Positions 1-8,900 of a stretch of 36,603 nucleotides of DNA are shown piece after piece. Position 1 is the first letter of the stretch; each line of letters starts with the position of its first letter. The stretch lies in NCBI GenBank assembly GCA_947503135.1, contig CANNCQ010000027.1:1-36603 (forward strand), in the 5' to 3' direction. The stretch is from an uncultured Aquimarina sp. Lineage in GTDB: Bacteria; Bacteroidota; Bacteroidia; Flavobacteriales; Flavobacteriaceae. A model generated the notes under the pieces. That model saw only the letters and a program-made list of their open reading frames with translations. It ran no database searches and was not told where the DNA came from. Both the position numbers and the translations under genes were made by a program.

Positions 1-62
1 TTGATAATCCAGTAACCATTTTTGCTAAAAAAGTAAACGAAATTAACTTTTTGCACTTATGA
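1..62 (+). CDS. IS30-family transposase, C-terminal fragment (5' partial)
   Basis: In the frame starting at base 3 the translation is DNPVTIFAKKVNEINFLHL followed by TGA at 60-62. It equals the C-terminus of the copy at the other window edge except for one residue, Asn in place of Ser. That second copy extends further upstream and shows the KLNRRPRKRFNF segment, which resembles the conserved end of the DDE domain in IS30 transposases (N-x-RPRK-x-L/F-x-F/Y-x-TP). The catalytic residues lie outside the window, so the family call rests on the C-terminal motif alone. Confidence 0.7.
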   Translation, partial: DNPVTIFAKKVNEINFLHL

Positions 63-74
63 CTTGAATGCAGG
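1..74 (+). mobile_element. 3' end of an IS30-family insertion sequence (left copy, cut by window start)
   Basis: The first 74 bases match the reverse complement of the other window end (36490-36603) at 72 of 74 positions. Identity stops abruptly after GAATGCAGG at base 74, which I take as the outer end of the element. The segment holds the last 20 codons of a transposase and 12 bases of terminal sequence after its stop. The element reads into the window. Only this terminal piece is visible, so the other end and any target duplication cannot be seen. Confidence 0.8.
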
Positions 75-170
75 ATTGGTTTAATTTACGACTTTAAAAT
101 TTTAATACTGAAATAAATATAATATTTGCTCGTTTTTTAAGAAATTTACATCTCTTATTAAATATCCATT

Positions 171-1208
171 ATGAATAGGTTTCTCAAATTAATGTTTTTG
201 CCTTTATTAGTCAGCTTATACTGTTGTGACGACGGTGATATTATATTAAATGAGGATATAAATTTTGACATCGCTGATCTGGATTTTTGTAACCTAAACG
301 ACGAAAATGGTGATATTCAAAGTACCGTTTTTTTCAATATTAATTCAACCACTAACGAAGTGCTTTCTTTTGAACTTGATAATAGTACTTTTATTCCAAC
401 TCAAGAAAGTATAACAGCTTCAGAAACAAGGGCTGTAGAAACGCTTAACTTATCGTTACGTGATTTTGACTCTGCAATAACTCGCGATTACTTTTGTTCT
501 GGCATTCCTGATTCGTCAATTCAAATTTTATCTGAATTAACAGGAGACAGAGGAAATATTCGAATTCAAACAAGAAATATAACTACCCTTTCAGGTGATG
601 ATGATGGAGATGGTTTATCCAATGAAGAAGAGGGATTCTTTTTACCAGAAAACGTTACTGCTTTAGCTGACGGGTCTATACCTGTAGGAACTAATTTATC
701 CATTTTTATGGATACTGATTCCGATGGTATCCCTAATTTTAGAGATCAAGATGACGATAACGACAATGTATTTACTTCTGCAGAAATAGATACCGATAAT
801 GAGACAGGAGAGGTTACCTTAACAGACACTGATGGAGATACTATTCCTGATTATTTAGATACGGATGATGATGGCGACGAAATACCAACCATAAATGAAA
901 TTTCTGATCCGAGTTTTTTTCCGAATAACAACATAGACAGAAACCCTGACGGAATTCCTAATTTTTTAAATAGTGAAGCAACTACTAATAATAATATCCC
1001 AACCCAACTAGTCACAAATACATTTAATAGCACTTTTAGAACATCTGTTGTTGGTTTATTTGTTGGGCTTTCTAACGGGGAAGCTACAATAACTAGAGAT
1101 TTATTACGTTTTGGGGAATTTGACGTTACCGAAAGCGTACTCGAATCTCCAGAAGTTCCTGAAATAGAAGAAGAAGAAGAAGAAGAAGAAATGGAAACTA
1201 TTCCCTAA
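171..1208 (+). CDS. Lipoprotein with thrombospondin type 3-like Asp-rich Ca-binding repeats and a poly-Glu tail
   Basis: Predicted lipoprotein: a hydrophobic signal (LKLMFLPLLVSLYCC) ends in a lipobox with Cys19 or Cys20 as the lipidation site. Residues about 140-260 contain repeated acidic motifs such as GDDDGDGLSNEEE, DTDSDGIPNF, DTDGDTIPDYLDTDDDGD and NPDGIPNFLN. These are typical of thrombospondin type 3 / OmpA-linker calcium-binding repeats. The C-terminus carries eight consecutive Glu encoded by eight perfect GAA codons (1167-1190), then METIP. No enzymatic domain is visible. Probably a surface or periplasmic structural protein that binds Ca2+; its role is unknown. It is the first gene after the left IS end and lies 96 bases from it. 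Confidence 0.8.
   Translation: MNRFLKLMFLPLLVSLYCCDDGDIILNEDINFDIADLDFCNLNDENGDIQSTVFFNINSTTNEVLSFELDNSTFIPTQESITASETRAVETLNLSLRDFDSAITRDYFCSGIPDSSIQILSELTGDRGNIRIQTRNITTLSGDDDGDGLSNEEEGFFLPENVTALADGSIPVGTNLSIFMDTDSDGIPNFRDQDDDNDNVFTSAEIDTDNETGEVTLTDTDGDTIPDYLDTDDDGDEIPTINEISDPSFFPNNNIDRNPDGIPNFLNSEATTNNNIPTQLVTNTFNSTFRTSVVGLFVGLSNGEATITRDLLRFGEFDVTESVLESPEVPEIEEEEEEEEMETIP
1167..1190 (+). repeat. (GAA)8 trinucleotide microsatellite in coding sequence
   Basis: Eight perfect GAA triplets encode eight Glu residues near the C-terminus of the Asp-rich lipoprotein. Slippage here would change the Glu tract length but not the reading frame. Confidence 0.9.
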
Positions 1209-1232
1209 TTTAAATTAGTAAAAAATAATTTA

Positions 1233-1787
1233 CTAATGCTTGTTTTGCAAAATAAATACTTCCAAAGCACCTACGCCGTACTTTTTATAATTTCCATCTT
1301 GATAACGGATACCTTCGTACCTTCTAAACAAATATTCAAGCTCAGCGCGTAATACCCCTTGCCCAACACCATGAATAAAAACAATGCGAGGTATGCGTTT
1401 TGATATTGCAAACTCTAGTTGACGTTTGGCTGTGTCCAGTTGTATTGAAAGCATATCATAATTTGACATTCCCTTTTGATTTTTAATCAATTTATGAATA
1501 TGTAAATCAACCTCCATAGGAGGCGCTAGTTTTTCTTTCTTTTTAATTATAGTTTGCTTTGGGCGTTTTTTAAACTCTGTGTTTTGAGAAGCCAATGTTG
1601 AAAAATTATTTGTAAAATCAAGCCGCTCTTGTTTACTACGATCTAGAACAAGTTCGTTTTCTTGGTAAGTGACTTCAAAGCCATCTGCGGATAATACGAT
1701 ATAAGTAGTATTTAAAACCCTGATAACTTTTCCTTCCAAATCATCATCAATTGCCATTACATAATCTCCTAAAGTAAATTTTCCCAT
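1233..1787 (-). CDS. Smr-domain protein (Smr/MutS2 C-terminal family)
   Basis: 184 residues. The C-terminal half is an Smr domain: the VDLHIH motif at residues 93-98 and the HGVGQG glycine motif at 139-144 are both present. Smr domains act as DNA or RNA nicking or RNA-binding modules. This protein lacks the MutS2 ATPase core, so it is a stand-alone Smr protein. The N-terminal about 50 residues (FTLGDYVMAIDDDLEGKVI) look like a small beta-barrel, KOW-like module; a basic linker (RPKQTIIKKKEK) joins the two parts. It is the second gene of a minus-strand pair, starting 2 bases after the stop of a small membrane protein. The exact substrate is unknown. Confidence 0.85.
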   Translation of the reverse strand: MGKFTLGDYVMAIDDDLEGKVIRVLNTTYIVLSADGFEVTYQENELVLDRSKQERLDFTNNFSTLASQNTEFKKRPKQTIIKKKEKLAPPMEVDLHIHKLIKNQKGMSNYDMLSIQLDTAKRQLEFAISKRIPRIVFIHGVGQGVLRAELEYLFRRYEGIRYQDGNYKKYGVGALEVFILQNKH

Positions 1788-1789
1788 AA

Positions 1790-1978
1790 TTAAAATTTTA
1801 AATTTTGGTTATCATGCGGTTCTTTTGAGTTTAATTTTGAAGAAATCAAATACAAAGAAAACATACAAAAACTAATCCCTATTATTTTAAAATAAACTTC
1901 AGAAAAAGACATTTTAAAAGGACAAAAAACAAGCACTACTCCAATTATAAACAAAATATAGACACCGTATTTCTTCAT
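1790..1978 (-). CDS. Small membrane protein of unknown function (62 aa)
   Basis: 62 residues with two hydrophobic stretches, about 5-24 (GVYILFIIGVVLVFCPF) and 30-47 (FKIIGISFCMFSLYLI), followed by a polar C-terminal tail (SSKLNSKEPHDNQNLKF). It is probably a two-helix inner membrane protein. It stops 2 bases before the ATG of the Smr gene, so the two are very likely co-transcribed and may be translationally coupled. I do not recognise the family. The tight spacing and good ATG start make a real gene likely. Confidence 0.65.
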   Translation of the reverse strand: MKKYGVYILFIIGVVLVFCPFKMSFSEVYFKIIGISFCMFSLYLISSKLNSKEPHDNQNLKF

Positions 1979-2066
1979 TTTTTTTTACAATTAGTAACTT
2001 TTAAAACCCTCTTATTCAAACACAAATTCAACAACCAAAAATAGTACAATTTGCTATTAAAAAAGC

Positions 2067-2074
2067 TATTTTTG
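2067..2074 (+). promoter_or_regulatory. Bacteroidota -7 element of rlmD
   Basis: TATTTTTG matches the Bacteroidota TAnnTTTG consensus exactly and ends 4 bases before the rlmD ATG. Transcription would start at or next to the A of the ATG, giving a leaderless or nearly leaderless mRNA. There is a TTG at 2051-2053, but the 13-base spacing is shorter than the usual 17-21, so the -33 box is uncertain. Confidence 0.5.
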
Positions 2075-2078
2075 CACT

Positions 2079-3491
2079 ATGGCAAGAAAAAAAACAAAAC
2101 CTTTTTTTGAAAATATTGAAGTAACTGATGCTGGTGCTAAAGGTAAAAGCATTGGAAAAGCTCCTGACGGAAAAGTAATTTTTATCAAAAATGCTGTGCC
2201 GGGAGATATTGCAGATATTCAAACTACTAAAAAAAGAAGCTCTTATTACGAAGGAGACGCCAAAAACATTATAAAAGCTTCTGAAAAGCGTGTTGATGCC
2301 AAATGCGAACATTTTGGAACTTGCGGAGGTTGCAAATGGCAAGAAATGGGCTACGAGCATCAATTGTTTTATAAACAGCAAGAGGTTACTAATAATTTAA
2401 CGCGTATTGGCAAAGTAGCGTTACCAAACATAACCCCTATTTTAGGTAGTGAAAAGCAATATTACTACCGCAATAAAATGGAATTTTCTTTTAGCGATAG
2501 TAGGTGGTTATCTTTAGAAGAAATTAAAAGCGACGCTGAAATTAAAGATCGAAATGCTTTAGGATTTCATATTCCTGGAATGTGGGATAAAATTTTGGAT
2601 CTTAATAATTGCCATTTACAAGCAGCACCAAGTAATAGCATTCGCTTATCTGTGAAAGATTTTGCGATTAAAAATAACCTGCCTTTTTTTAATGCTCGAA
2701 ATCAAGAAGGACTTCTTAGAACATTAATGCTTAGAACCACCTCTACAGGAGAAATTATGGTATTAGTGCAATTTTACAAAGAAGATGTTACAAAAAGAGA
2801 ACTACTTCTAAATCATATTAAAAATACTTTTCCAGAAGTTACTTCACTACAGTATGTAATTAATAGCAAAGGTAACGATACTATTTACGATCAGGAAGTA
2901 ATTTGTTTTCATGGGAAAGATCATATTGAAGAGGAAATGGAAGGTTTGCGTTTCAAAATAAATGCAAAATCTTTTTACCAAACTAATTCCGATCAGGCCT
3001 ACGAATTATACAAAATTACTCGTGATTTTGCAGGACTTACTGGCGAGGAACTTGTTTATGATTTGTATACAGGAACTGGAACTATAGCACAGTTTGTTTC
3101 ACGCCAAGCTAAAAAAGTAATTGGTGTAGAATCTGTACCCGAGGCTATTGGAGATGCTAAAATAAATGCTCAAAATAATAACATTAAAAATACCGAATTT
3201 TATGTCGGAGACATGAAAAAAGTATTTACTGCTGGTTTTGTTACCGAACATGGAGTTCCAGATGTGGTAATTACAGATCCTCCACGTGATGGCATGCACA
3301 AAGATGTTGTAGCCCAATTATTACAAATAAAAGCTCCCAAAATTGTTTATGTGAGTTGTAATAGTGCCACACAAGCTAGAGATTTAGCGTTATTAGATAA
3401 CCTATATAAGGTTTCGAAAACTCAGGCTGTTGATATGTTTCCACAAACGCATCATGTTGAAAATGTAGTTTTATTAGAATTAAAAAAATAA
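2079..3491 (+). CDS. rlmD: 23S rRNA (uracil(1939)-C(5))-methyltransferase RlmD
   Basis: 470 residues, TrmA/RumA family. It uses S-adenosylmethionine to methylate C5 of a uridine in 23S rRNA. The order is: an N-terminal TRAM-like RNA-binding domain (about 5-65); iron-sulfur cluster cysteines C76, C82 and C85 in CEHFGTCGGC plus a later Cys near 179; a central RNA-binding part; then a Rossmann SAM-binding domain with YDLYTGTGTIAQF. The DPPRDGM motif is near 399, the catalytic nucleophile is Cys427 in VYVSCN, and the general base is Glu461 in HHVENV. Length is normal and all key residues are present. The next gene begins on the base after the stop, so it probably heads a three-gene operon. The U1939 specificity is inferred from the family; TrmA-family paralogues can differ. 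Confidence 0.92.
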   Translation: MARKKTKPFFENIEVTDAGAKGKSIGKAPDGKVIFIKNAVPGDIADIQTTKKRSSYYEGDAKNIIKASEKRVDAKCEHFGTCGGCKWQEMGYEHQLFYKQQEVTNNLTRIGKVALPNITPILGSEKQYYYRNKMEFSFSDSRWLSLEEIKSDAEIKDRNALGFHIPGMWDKILDLNNCHLQAAPSNSIRLSVKDFAIKNNLPFFNARNQEGLLRTLMLRTTSTGEIMVLVQFYKEDVTKRELLLNHIKNTFPEVTSLQYVINSKGNDTIYDQEVICFHGKDHIEEEMEGLRFKINAKSFYQTNSDQAYELYKITRDFAGLTGEELVYDLYTGTGTIAQFVSRQAKKVIGVESVPEAIGDAKINAQNNNIKNTEFYVGDMKKVFTAGFVTEHGVPDVVITDPPRDGMHKDVVAQLLQIKAPKIVYVSCNSATQARDLALLDNLYKVSKTQAVDMFPQTHHVENVVLLELKK

Positions 3492-4016
3492 ATGAAAAAA
3501 GGGTTATTTTATTTAGTAATTATAGCATCCGTCTTACTGGCCAGTATTTCCTGTGAGAGAGATGATATTTGCGTGGATGTCCCCATAACCCCGTTTATGA
3601 CGATTGCTTTTCAAAATAACGACCCTAACTTTAATGTCCCTAGAGTCGTAACTAACCTACAAGTTACTCTTATTGAAAATGACAGTACTGTTTTTACTAC
3701 CCCTATTTCGGATGACACTATAAGTATTCCATTAAATACCTTAACTAACAAAACTGTTTTTCAATTTACTCGTAATGTAGGAGATGCGAATGTAAATAAT
3801 ACTGCAACCGATACTTTGAGCTTTTCATACATTACTGAAAATGTATTTGTTAATAGAGCTTGTGGTTTTAAAACTTTTTACAATGAGCTTTCGGCAGAAA
3901 TTAATGAAGATAGAGATTCACTTGACACCTCCGACAACAACTGGATTCAACAACTAGAAATTATTAACACCACTATTAATGACGAACCAAATACGCATAT
4001 TCGCTTGTTTCATTAG
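3492..4016 (+). CDS. DUF6452-type lipoprotein
   Basis: 174 residues. Signal peptide with a lipobox ending at Cys21 (LLASISC), followed by ERDDICVDVPITPFMTIAF, the conserved start of a small Bacteroidota lipoprotein family (DUF6452, recognised from memory). The ATG directly follows the rlmD TAA with no gap, and the 3' end overlaps the next gene by 38 bases. Two further Cys follow the lipidated one (ICV and ACGF). The function is unknown. A three-gene order of rlmD, this protein and a DUF6048-type protein appears to be conserved in flavobacteria. Confidence 0.8.
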   Translation: MKKGLFYLVIIASVLLASISCERDDICVDVPITPFMTIAFQNNDPNFNVPRVVTNLQVTLIENDSTVFTTPISDDTISIPLNTLTNKTVFQFTRNVGDANVNNTATDTLSFSYITENVFVNRACGFKTFYNELSAEINEDRDSLDTSDNNWIQQLEIINTTINDEPNTHIRLFH

Positions 4017-4740
4017 TACGTTGTTACTAAGCGGTGTTTGCATACAAGCACAAGTTCAAGATACTATTACAAATACTTCTAAAAGGCGAAATGACACCTA
4101 TGGTCTACGTGTAGGGGTAGATTTAAAAAAAATCGTCCAAACTATTGCCGATGATGATTATCGCGGTTTTGAAGTTGTTGGCGACTATCGTTTAACCAAA
4201 AAATTATACCTTGCAGGGGAATTAGGAAACGAAAAAAAGAGCATTTCTGAAACCAGTTTAAGTACAACTACCGATGGAAGCTATATTAAAGTAGGAATTG
4301 ATGCTAATGTACATAAAAACCTTATTGGTATGAGAAACCTAATTTATATAGGTGCTAGGTACGGTGTTGCCTCTTTCTCTCAACAATTAGATCGTTTTAG
4401 CATTGCTACAGAAGATTCTTTTTTTCCTTCCCAACAAATCGTAGGTACATTCGATCAAAGTGGCTTAAGTGCCCACTGGCTAGAATTTTTGGCAGGACTA
4501 AAAGTTGAGGTTTTAGATGGACTCTTTTTAGGAATGTCGGTTGCTGTACAATATAAGTTTATAGAGGATAAGCCAGACGGATTTGACAACTTATATATTC
4601 CTGGTTTTGGAACAACCAACGATTTCAGTGACTTTAGTGCTGGTTTCAACTATTTTATAAGCTATTATATTCCTCTTTATAAAAAGAAATTAAAACCAAA
4701 TAAACTAGATGATCAAAAGCTAGATAATTTAAAACAATAA
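3979..4740 (+). CDS. DUF6048-type predicted outer-membrane beta-barrel protein
   Basis: 253 residues. An N-terminal signal (ACFISTLLLSGVCIQAQ) is probably cleaved after AQ. The remainder alternates aromatic and polar residues in short strands (GLRVGVDLKK, LYLAGELGNEK, YIGARYGVASF, FLGMSVAVQYKF, SAGFNYFISYYIPLYKK), as in small outer-membrane barrels. The start at 3979 lies inside the previous gene, an overlap of 38 bases in a different frame. This is the only ATG that keeps the signal peptide. The lysine-rich C-terminus after the last strand is unusual for a barrel. Function unknown. Confidence 0.8.
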   Translation: MTNQIRIFACFISTLLLSGVCIQAQVQDTITNTSKRRNDTYGLRVGVDLKKIVQTIADDDYRGFEVVGDYRLTKKLYLAGELGNEKKSISETSLSTTTDGSYIKVGIDANVHKNLIGMRNLIYIGARYGVASFSQQLDRFSIATEDSFFPSQQIVGTFDQSGLSAHWLEFLAGLKVEVLDGLFLGMSVAVQYKFIEDKPDGFDNLYIPGFGTTNDFSDFSAGFNYFISYYIPLYKKKLKPNKLDDQKLDNLKQ

Positions 4741-5188
4741 GCTTTTTACCTCCTATTTATATTTACTTGTTTCCTTTTATTTTTATTTATACATTTTTTA
4801 GGACAGTGTCTCAATTTTAGCAATATACTCCTTTAGGTTTCTAGTTATAACTAATCCCTTTTTTAATCTTATTTACCGTCGCTTATCATCTTTAAAAAAC
4901 AGGTAAAACAATCAAAATCTACGCTTGTTTATCTATAACCTAAAAACAGTATACCTCCACATATTAAAAACACGGTTTTTCTATCTATAAAAATCAGTTA
5001 TTACATCCTCTTACACTTTTAAATCACAAAAGGTAAGAACAAAAAAAGGGGCGCATCAATTAAGATATCACCCCTTCAAAACAAACACAAAACTACATTA
5101 CTTTTTAAATATTTTCTCTTTCATAGCAATATTATTAATGTAATTATCGATTGTTTTTATTTTAACTAAACCTAATTTCTACATAGAA
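4741..5188. other. Intergenic region (448 bases) between convergent genes
   Basis: AT-rich spacer between the DUF6048-type gene (plus) and the fibronectin-like lipoprotein (minus). The only clear element is the minus-strand terminator at 5041-5076. No convincing gene is seen. On the minus strand a 25-codon open frame (roughly 5093-5173) ends in KEKIFKK and a stop. It has no upstream start and could be noise or a gene remnant. Confidence 0.6.
5041..5076 (-). terminator. Rho-independent terminator of the giant-protein operon
   Basis: On the minus strand AAGGGG pairs with CCCCTT (plus 5046-5051 and 5071-5076), with a 19-base loop that can form a small inner pairing (ATC/GAT). It is followed directly by a run of T (complement of the A run at 5041-5047). 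It lies about 110 bases downstream of the last gene of the operon. Confidence 0.65.
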
Positions 5189-5926
5189 TTATTGCACATT
5201 GAATGTATTAACTTGTGAACTGGTTCTGTTTCCTACGCTATCAATAGTTTCTACTCTCCAGTAGTAAGTACCCGCTGCAAGAGCTTCTGTAGTAAACGAA
5301 GTTTCAGTCACATTTTCGGTAGCTATAGTTAAATCCATAGTTGTTGATAAAAACACATCGTAAGCAACTATATCGTTTACATTGTCTACGTTATCTGGAT
5401 CGGCACCTTCCCAAGTCAATTGAGTTGCCCCTGTTGCAATAGCCATTCCATTTACCGGGCTCGTAAGTACGGTAGGATATGGAGCGGCGTTAGATACTCC
5501 TTGAGACGCATTATAAAATCTCCAATCTGCACTAGTACCTGTTAAGGTACTAGCATTAGATTTTGAAATGATAGTCCATGAATACGGATTGTTTTGTAGT
5601 AAATCTACAGGCAACTCATTAGTAGGTGTTTCAAAAACTTCTACCGAATTGTCATTTAAATTCGTCAAAACTAGATCATAACTATCAGTGTTTTCCGTAG
5701 CTGTCCACGTGAATGTTACATTACTCTGCGTATCAGAAATAAAAATCCCTGTGGTGCATACTACATCCCTTAAAGGAAATTGTAATTGCGGTGAACCTGG
5801 CTGTAATTCTTGTACTTCAGGATTTGGATTTGGTTGTATCGCAGTCCCTCTATCATCGTCGCTACCACAAGACATTAATAAGCTTAATAAAGCAAATGCG
5901 ATAATTATATTATTGATTTTTTTCAT
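5189..5926 (-). CDS. Lipoprotein with fibronectin type III-like domains
   Basis: 245 residues. A lipobox ends at Cys20 (LSLLMSC) and is followed by GSDDD, the Ser/Asp-rich stretch common in surface-exported Bacteroidota lipoproteins. Two fibronectin-like beta-sandwich segments follow: about 55-130 (VTFTWTATENTDSYDLVL ... YSWTIISKS) and about 150-245 (LTSPVNGMAIATGATQLTWEG ... AAGTYYWRVETIDSVGN). Trp, Tyr and the AGTYYWRV strand are typical of this fold. The gene starts 4 bases after the stop of the 2097-residue T9SS protein, so they form one operon that ends at the terminator at 5041-5076. It could anchor or accompany the giant protein at the cell surface; that role is inferred only from position. 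Confidence 0.8.
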   Translation of the reverse strand: MKKINNIIIAFALLSLLMSCGSDDDRGTAIQPNPNPEVQELQPGSPQLQFPLRDVVCTTGIFISDTQSNVTFTWTATENTDSYDLVLTNLNDNSVEVFETPTNELPVDLLQNNPYSWTIISKSNASTLTGTSADWRFYNASQGVSNAAPYPTVLTSPVNGMAIATGATQLTWEGADPDNVDNVNDIVAYDVFLSTTMDLTIATENVTETSFTTEALAAGTYYWRVETIDSVGNRTSSQVNTFNVQ

Positions 5927-5930
5927 TGGA

Positions 5931-8900
5931 TTACTTTTTTAAAATTTTAACATTAGTACTTGTTCCTTCAACATTCAAGAAGTAGATACCCGCAGATAAA
6001 CCTGAAACATTGAATGAAGCTTCTTCATTATCTCTAGTAGTTGTAAATGTTCCTACTCTTTTCCCTGAAATATCATATAGTGTTACCGAAACTAATTCAT
6101 TACTAGAATTTGTGAAAATTAAATTCAAATTATCTTGAACTGGATTTGGAACTACATTAAAAGTATCTTCTCCTTCAATTACAATTTTATTGCTAAATAT
6201 TCCTTGACAGTCCTTATCGGTTTTAACTGTAAAGTTATTTTCACCTTCACTTAATTGTAGTGTAATTTCACTTTCAGCAGTAAATATGATTTCACCGTTT
6301 AAGTTGATTTCATACAATTCACCTCCTGTTAATTGAAGATTTAATTCTTTAGCACTATTTTCAAAGGCTTCAATTACTTCTAAGTTTTGAGGTTCACTAA
6401 CTACTAATGAAAAACATTGCTCAAAGTCATTAATTTCTGCAACTGTAATACATACTGAATATTCCCCAGCTTCTAAATTATCGAAAGAAATTTCGCTGGT
6501 GAACTCTTCAGAAACGTTATCTAAACTTACACCATTGATTACTGCAGTATAATTAAATTCTTCTTGAGCAGTAATTTCAATAGAACCATCATTACTTGTT
6601 TCGCAACTTTCACCTATAGCTCTAACTATAAAATTTTGAGCTGGTATCGCAAGAGCTGCTTCTCTGATAACAGTAATTTGATTGTCTGAAATATCTGAAC
6701 AATCTAAATCATCTAATGAAGATAATGGCTCTCCTACTTGATCCAATCCATTTCCTGCTACTCCACGGTAAGACCATCCCCAGATTTCACATGTGCCTGG
6801 TGCTACTCCGTTTAAGTCAATTGTATCCGTATTTACTACGTTTAAAATCAATCCAGTTGCTGCATCGGTAATTACATATCGGTATGATAAGTTTTCTGCT
6901 CCTGGGTTACTGTGCGTAACTACGATTGGATTAGCTATTGCATCTTCCACTATAATAGTTGCAGTAGTTGCATCGGTAATTGTTGTTGTACCTGAAGCGT
7001 CAGGTGTATTCACCATATCTATTGCTACTGTTCCGCCGATTGCAGCTTCTCTGATAATAGTAATTTGATTATCTGAAATATCCGAACAATCTAAATCGTC
7101 TAATGATGACAAAGGCTGACCCATTTGATCTAATCCATTTCCTGGTACACCTCTATAAGACCAACCCCAGATTTCACATGTACCTGGTGCTACTCCGTTT
7201 AAATCAATTGTATCCGTATTTACTACATTTAAAATTAATCCGGTTGCTGCATCGGTAATTACATATCGGTATGATAAGTTCTCTGCGCCTGGGTTACTGT
7301 GTGTAACTACTATTGGATCGGCTAAACTATCTATACAAATTACTGCTTCAGTATCTCCATTGAAACTTGTTGTTCCGTTTGGATTTCCTGTAGCATCTAA
7401 ATCTATTGCTACTGTTCCACCGATTGCCGCTTCTCTAATAATAGTAATTTGATTGTCTGAAATATCAGAACAATCTAAATCATCTAATGAAGATAATGGC
7501 TCTCCTACTTGATCCAATCCATTTCCTGCTACTCCACGGTAAGACCATCCCCAGATTTCACAAGTGCCTGGTGCTACTCCGTTTAAATCAATTGTATCCG
7601 TATTTACTACATTTAAAATTAATCCAGTTGCTGCATCAGTAATTACATATCGGTATGATAAGTTCTCTGCTCCTGGGTTACTGTGTGTAACTACTATTGG
7701 ATCGGCTAAACTATCTATACAAATTACTGCTTCAGTATCGCCATTGAAACTTGTTGTTCCATTTGGATTTCCTGTAGCATCTAAATCTATCGCTACTGTT
7801 CCACCGATTGCTGCTTCTCTGATAATAGTAATTTGATTGTCTGAAATATCTGAACAATCCAAATCGTCTAATGAAGATAATGGCTGACCCATTTGATCTA
7901 ATCCATTTCCTGGCACACCTCTATAAGACCAACCCCAGATTTCACATGTACCTGGTGCTACTCCGTTTAAATCAATTGTATCCGTATTTACTACATTTAA
8001 AATTAATCCGGTTGCTGCATCGGTAATTACATATCGGTATGATAAGTTCTCTGCGCCTGGGTTACTGTGTGTAACTACTATTGGATCGGCTAAACTATCT
8101 ATACAAATTACTGCTTCAGTATCTCCATTAAAACTTGTTGTCCCGTTTGGATTTCCTGTAGCGTCTAAATCTATTGCTACTGTACCACCAATTGCAGCCT
8201 CTCTGATAATAGTAATTTGATTATCTGAAATATCTGAACAATCTAAATCATCTAACGATGACAAAGGCTGACCCATTTGATCTAATCCATTTCCTGGTAC
8301 ACCTCTATAAGACCATCCCCAAATTTCACATGTGCCTGGTGCTACTCCGTTTAAATCAATTGTATCCGTATTTACTACATTTAAAATTAATCCGGTTGCT
8401 GCATCGGTAATCACATATCGGTATGATAAGTTTGAAGCACTCTCAGGATTTGTGTGAGTTACTACTATCGGATCTGCCAAACTATCTATACAAATTACCG
8501 CTTCAGTATCCCCATTGAAACTTGTTGTCCCGTTTGGATTTCCTGTAGCATCTAAATCTATTGCTACTGTCCCACCGTCTGCAACTAATCCCCATCCTTC
8601 AGGGCTTCCACCTCTACCATTTACTGTTTCGTACGGAGCTGGACATTCTATTGTTGCATCAGCACTAATCCAACGACCTGCTGTAACCGCTTGATTAATT
8701 CTAAAATTATTACCTCCCCAACTTACATAATCCAATAAATCATCTGGATTTGAAGAACTAAAATTAGAATTCGCAAATAAAATCAAGGTGCCATTATCAT
8801 TTCCATTTTCTGCACCAATTTCATCCCAAACTAAAGTAAGAGACTCTCCTGCTGCCAAATCAGTATCTAGGATAGCACCATTAACTCCTCTTAATTCGTT

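Noticed and set aside
2028..2381. 117-residue minus-strand frame over the rlmD start
   Set aside because: It is antisense to the conserved rlmD N-terminal domain and has low-complexity Phe/Ser composition, typical of a shadow frame.
4800..4815. GGACAGTGTCTCAA as a possible IS end in the 4741-5188 spacer
   Set aside because: No inverted partner or target duplication was found nearby and no transposase remnant is present.
5093..5173. Short minus-strand frame ending KEKIFKK, resembling the end of a sorting domain
   Set aside because: Only about 25 codons after a stop, with no start codon and no other motif; too short to support a gene or a remnant.
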